Both the position numbers and the translations under genes were made by a program. A model generated the notes under the pieces. That model had not been told where the DNA came from. It was given only the letters and a program-made list of their open reading frames with translations, and ran no database searches. A DNA stretch of 15,671 bases from Dunaliella salina (taxonomy: Eukaryota > Chlorophyta > Chlorophyceae > Chlamydomonadales > Dunaliellaceae): positions 577,167 to 592,837 of the forward strand of contig MU069467.1 in assembly GCA_002284615.2 (NCBI GenBank), in the 5' to 3' direction. Below, one piece after another: positions 15,584 through 15,671 of the stretch. Within the stretch, counting starts at the first letter, position 1. Each line of letters starts with the position of its first letter.

Positions 15584-15671
<88 letters not shown>
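15584..15671. repeat. TG microsatellite, at least 44 units, at the window edge
   Basis: Uninterrupted TG from 15584 to the last base. On the gene strand it is a CA run starting about 25 bp upstream of the acceptor of the first visible exon, inside the preceding intron or 5' region. Its true length is not known because the window ends in it. Confidence 0.97.

Overview
This looks like nuclear DNA from a green alga, most likely Chlorophyceae (Chlamydomonadales or Sphaeropleales). The evidence is a GC-rich, intron-split gene with poly-Gln, poly-Ala and RGG tracts, TGTAA-type polyadenylation motifs, long CA/TG microsatellites, and LINE remnants of a kind I associate with chlorophycean algae. The single N at 1827 and probable homopolymer indels suggest a draft assembly. 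No bacterial operon, CRISPR array, rRNA or intact tRNA is visible.

Layout: (1) 3-1301 (+) is an open, 5'-cut Gag-like reading frame that runs into a satellite (about 1200-1826) built on a roughly 21-bp subunit and an 84-bp higher-order unit, followed by a CT/CA microsatellite. (2) 2077-2262 (+) is a small CxxCxG zinc-finger reading frame behind a good splice acceptor. (3) 2618-9950 is a graveyard of retroelements: a Ty3-like pol scrap, a minus-strand LINE zinc-finger fragment, two plus-strand C-termini of LINEs with the CCHC plus RPD...EIK signature of restriction-like endonucleases, and a decayed LINE body with an RNase H-like domain. (4) Three younger retroposons sit inside these relics, each flanked by a direct repeat of its target: element A (3725-4519, minus, 13-bp duplication), element B (4884-5070, plus, 13-bp duplication) and a B-box SINE (about 9435-9619, plus, imperfect duplication). 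A and B share the same 3' end, and B looks like a 5'-truncated relative of A. A carries an 8-copy 27-bp repeat just inside its 5' end. (5) 9951-10351 is a MITE-like element with 36-bp terminal inverted repeats and strong internal hairpins.

(6) 10846-15558 (minus) is the only substantial host gene: at least five coding exons of a large, probably nuclear protein of no family I recognise. Its N-terminus lies beyond the right edge of the window, past a TG repeat. Two short acidic exons upstream look like a tandem exon duplication, one with a GC donor. The third exon carries an in-frame TAG, and the start of the fourth exon is best read in a frame that must switch about 480 bp later. The 3' flank has a duplicated 26-27 bp block, each copy with a TGTAA motif.

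The strongest new signal is the A/B retroposon family and the nested insertions, which can be verified base by base. The gene's exon duplication and frame problems are the next most useful points.
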